DNA from: Candidatus Mediterraneibacter faecipullorum
GTDB lineage: Bacteria; Bacillota; Clostridia; Lachnospirales; Lachnospiraceae
Direction of reading: 5' to 3'
NCBI GenBank assembly: GCA_019119675.1
Contig: DWWO01000109.1
Span: 1 to 33,427 of the forward strand
Length of the DNA stretch: 33,427 nt
Positions 33,362-33,427 of the stretch are shown here, piece by piece. Below the pieces are notes generated by a model. It had not been told where the DNA came from, made no database searches, and saw only the letters and a program-made list of their open reading frames with translations. The position numbers were made by a program, and so were the translations under genes. Every line of letters starts with the position of its first letter. Positions within the stretch are counted from its first letter, which is position 1.

Positions 33362-33427
33362 ATGCGAATCGAAAAACTGGATCAAAATACAAAGAAGAAC
33401 CTGCTGGAAACACTTCTGAAGCGCAGT
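33362..33427 (+). CDS. hisD: Histidinol dehydrogenase HisD, N-terminus only (cut by window end)
   Basis: The last 66 bases are an open frame beginning MRIEKLDQNTKKNLLETL, preceded by ACAGGAGGGAAATT. The start and Lys/Leu-rich helix resemble the N-terminus of clostridial HisD, and hisZ-hisG-hisD is a common order. Only 22 residues are visible, so the assignment rests mainly on context. Confidence 0.75.
   Translation, partial: MRIEKLDQNTKKNLLETLLKRS

Overview
The window looks like a chromosomal segment of a spore-forming anaerobic Bacillota, most likely Lachnospiraceae (Blautia/Dorea/Mediterraneibacter-type gut clostridia). Evidence: AGGAGG-type ribosome sites, several TTG/GTG starts, RecU instead of RuvC, a short HisG with HisZ, sporulation genes (ytfJ, an alpha/beta SASP, ylbJ), and gene orders shared with Bacillus (rpmB-yloU-yloV-recG; rsmD-coaD-ylbJ). 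This assignment comes from protein family recognition and synteny recalled from memory, not from a search. I saw no tRNA, rRNA, CRISPR array, transposase or prophage gene.

Layout. (1) 52-2105: an ApbE flavin transferase lipoprotein diverges from a NusG-domain-II protein and a Gx/HepT-type membrane protein, a set resembling part of a flavin-based extracellular electron transfer locus. (2) 2128-3769: ruvAB. (3) 3861-9662: zapA, a long U32 protein, then an FtsW/RodA glycosyltransferase and a class B PBP whose reading frames overlap by 116 nt. (4) 9686-11669: an unknown 114-aa protein, a DUF2953 protein, ytfJ and a 45-aa membrane ORF. (5) 11820-16398: rpmB (minus) divergent from yloU-yloV, then recG. 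(6) 16427-20276: AraC regulator, GH36 alpha-galactosidase and a YczE/YitT-type membrane protein, visibly GC-richer than the flanks and probably an accessory insertion. (7) 20481-23368: SASP, rsmD, coaD, a coiled-coil protein, and ylbJ on the opposite strand. (8) 23469-31336: an M23 peptidase, then a compressed operon rsmF-like, rsuA-like, HAD phosphatase, YgiQ, SDR, rluA-like, recU. (9) 31433 to the end: hisZ-hisG-hisD' behind a consensus sigma-A promoter.

Themes: Holliday-junction processing (RuvAB, RecG, RecU), cell division and wall synthesis (ZapA, FtsW/RodA, PBP), sporulation (YtfJ, SASP, YlbJ and possibly the M23 protein), rRNA modification (RsmD, RsmF-like, two pseudouridine synthases, U32), alpha-galactoside use and histidine synthesis. 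Most of the window is conserved housekeeping DNA and I found no clear, wholly new system. The best leads are the palindrome pair before the NusG-II gene, the putative back-to-back sporulation promoters between ylbJ and the M23 gene, the structured SASP leader, the long ftsW/pbp overlap and the inserted galactoside block.
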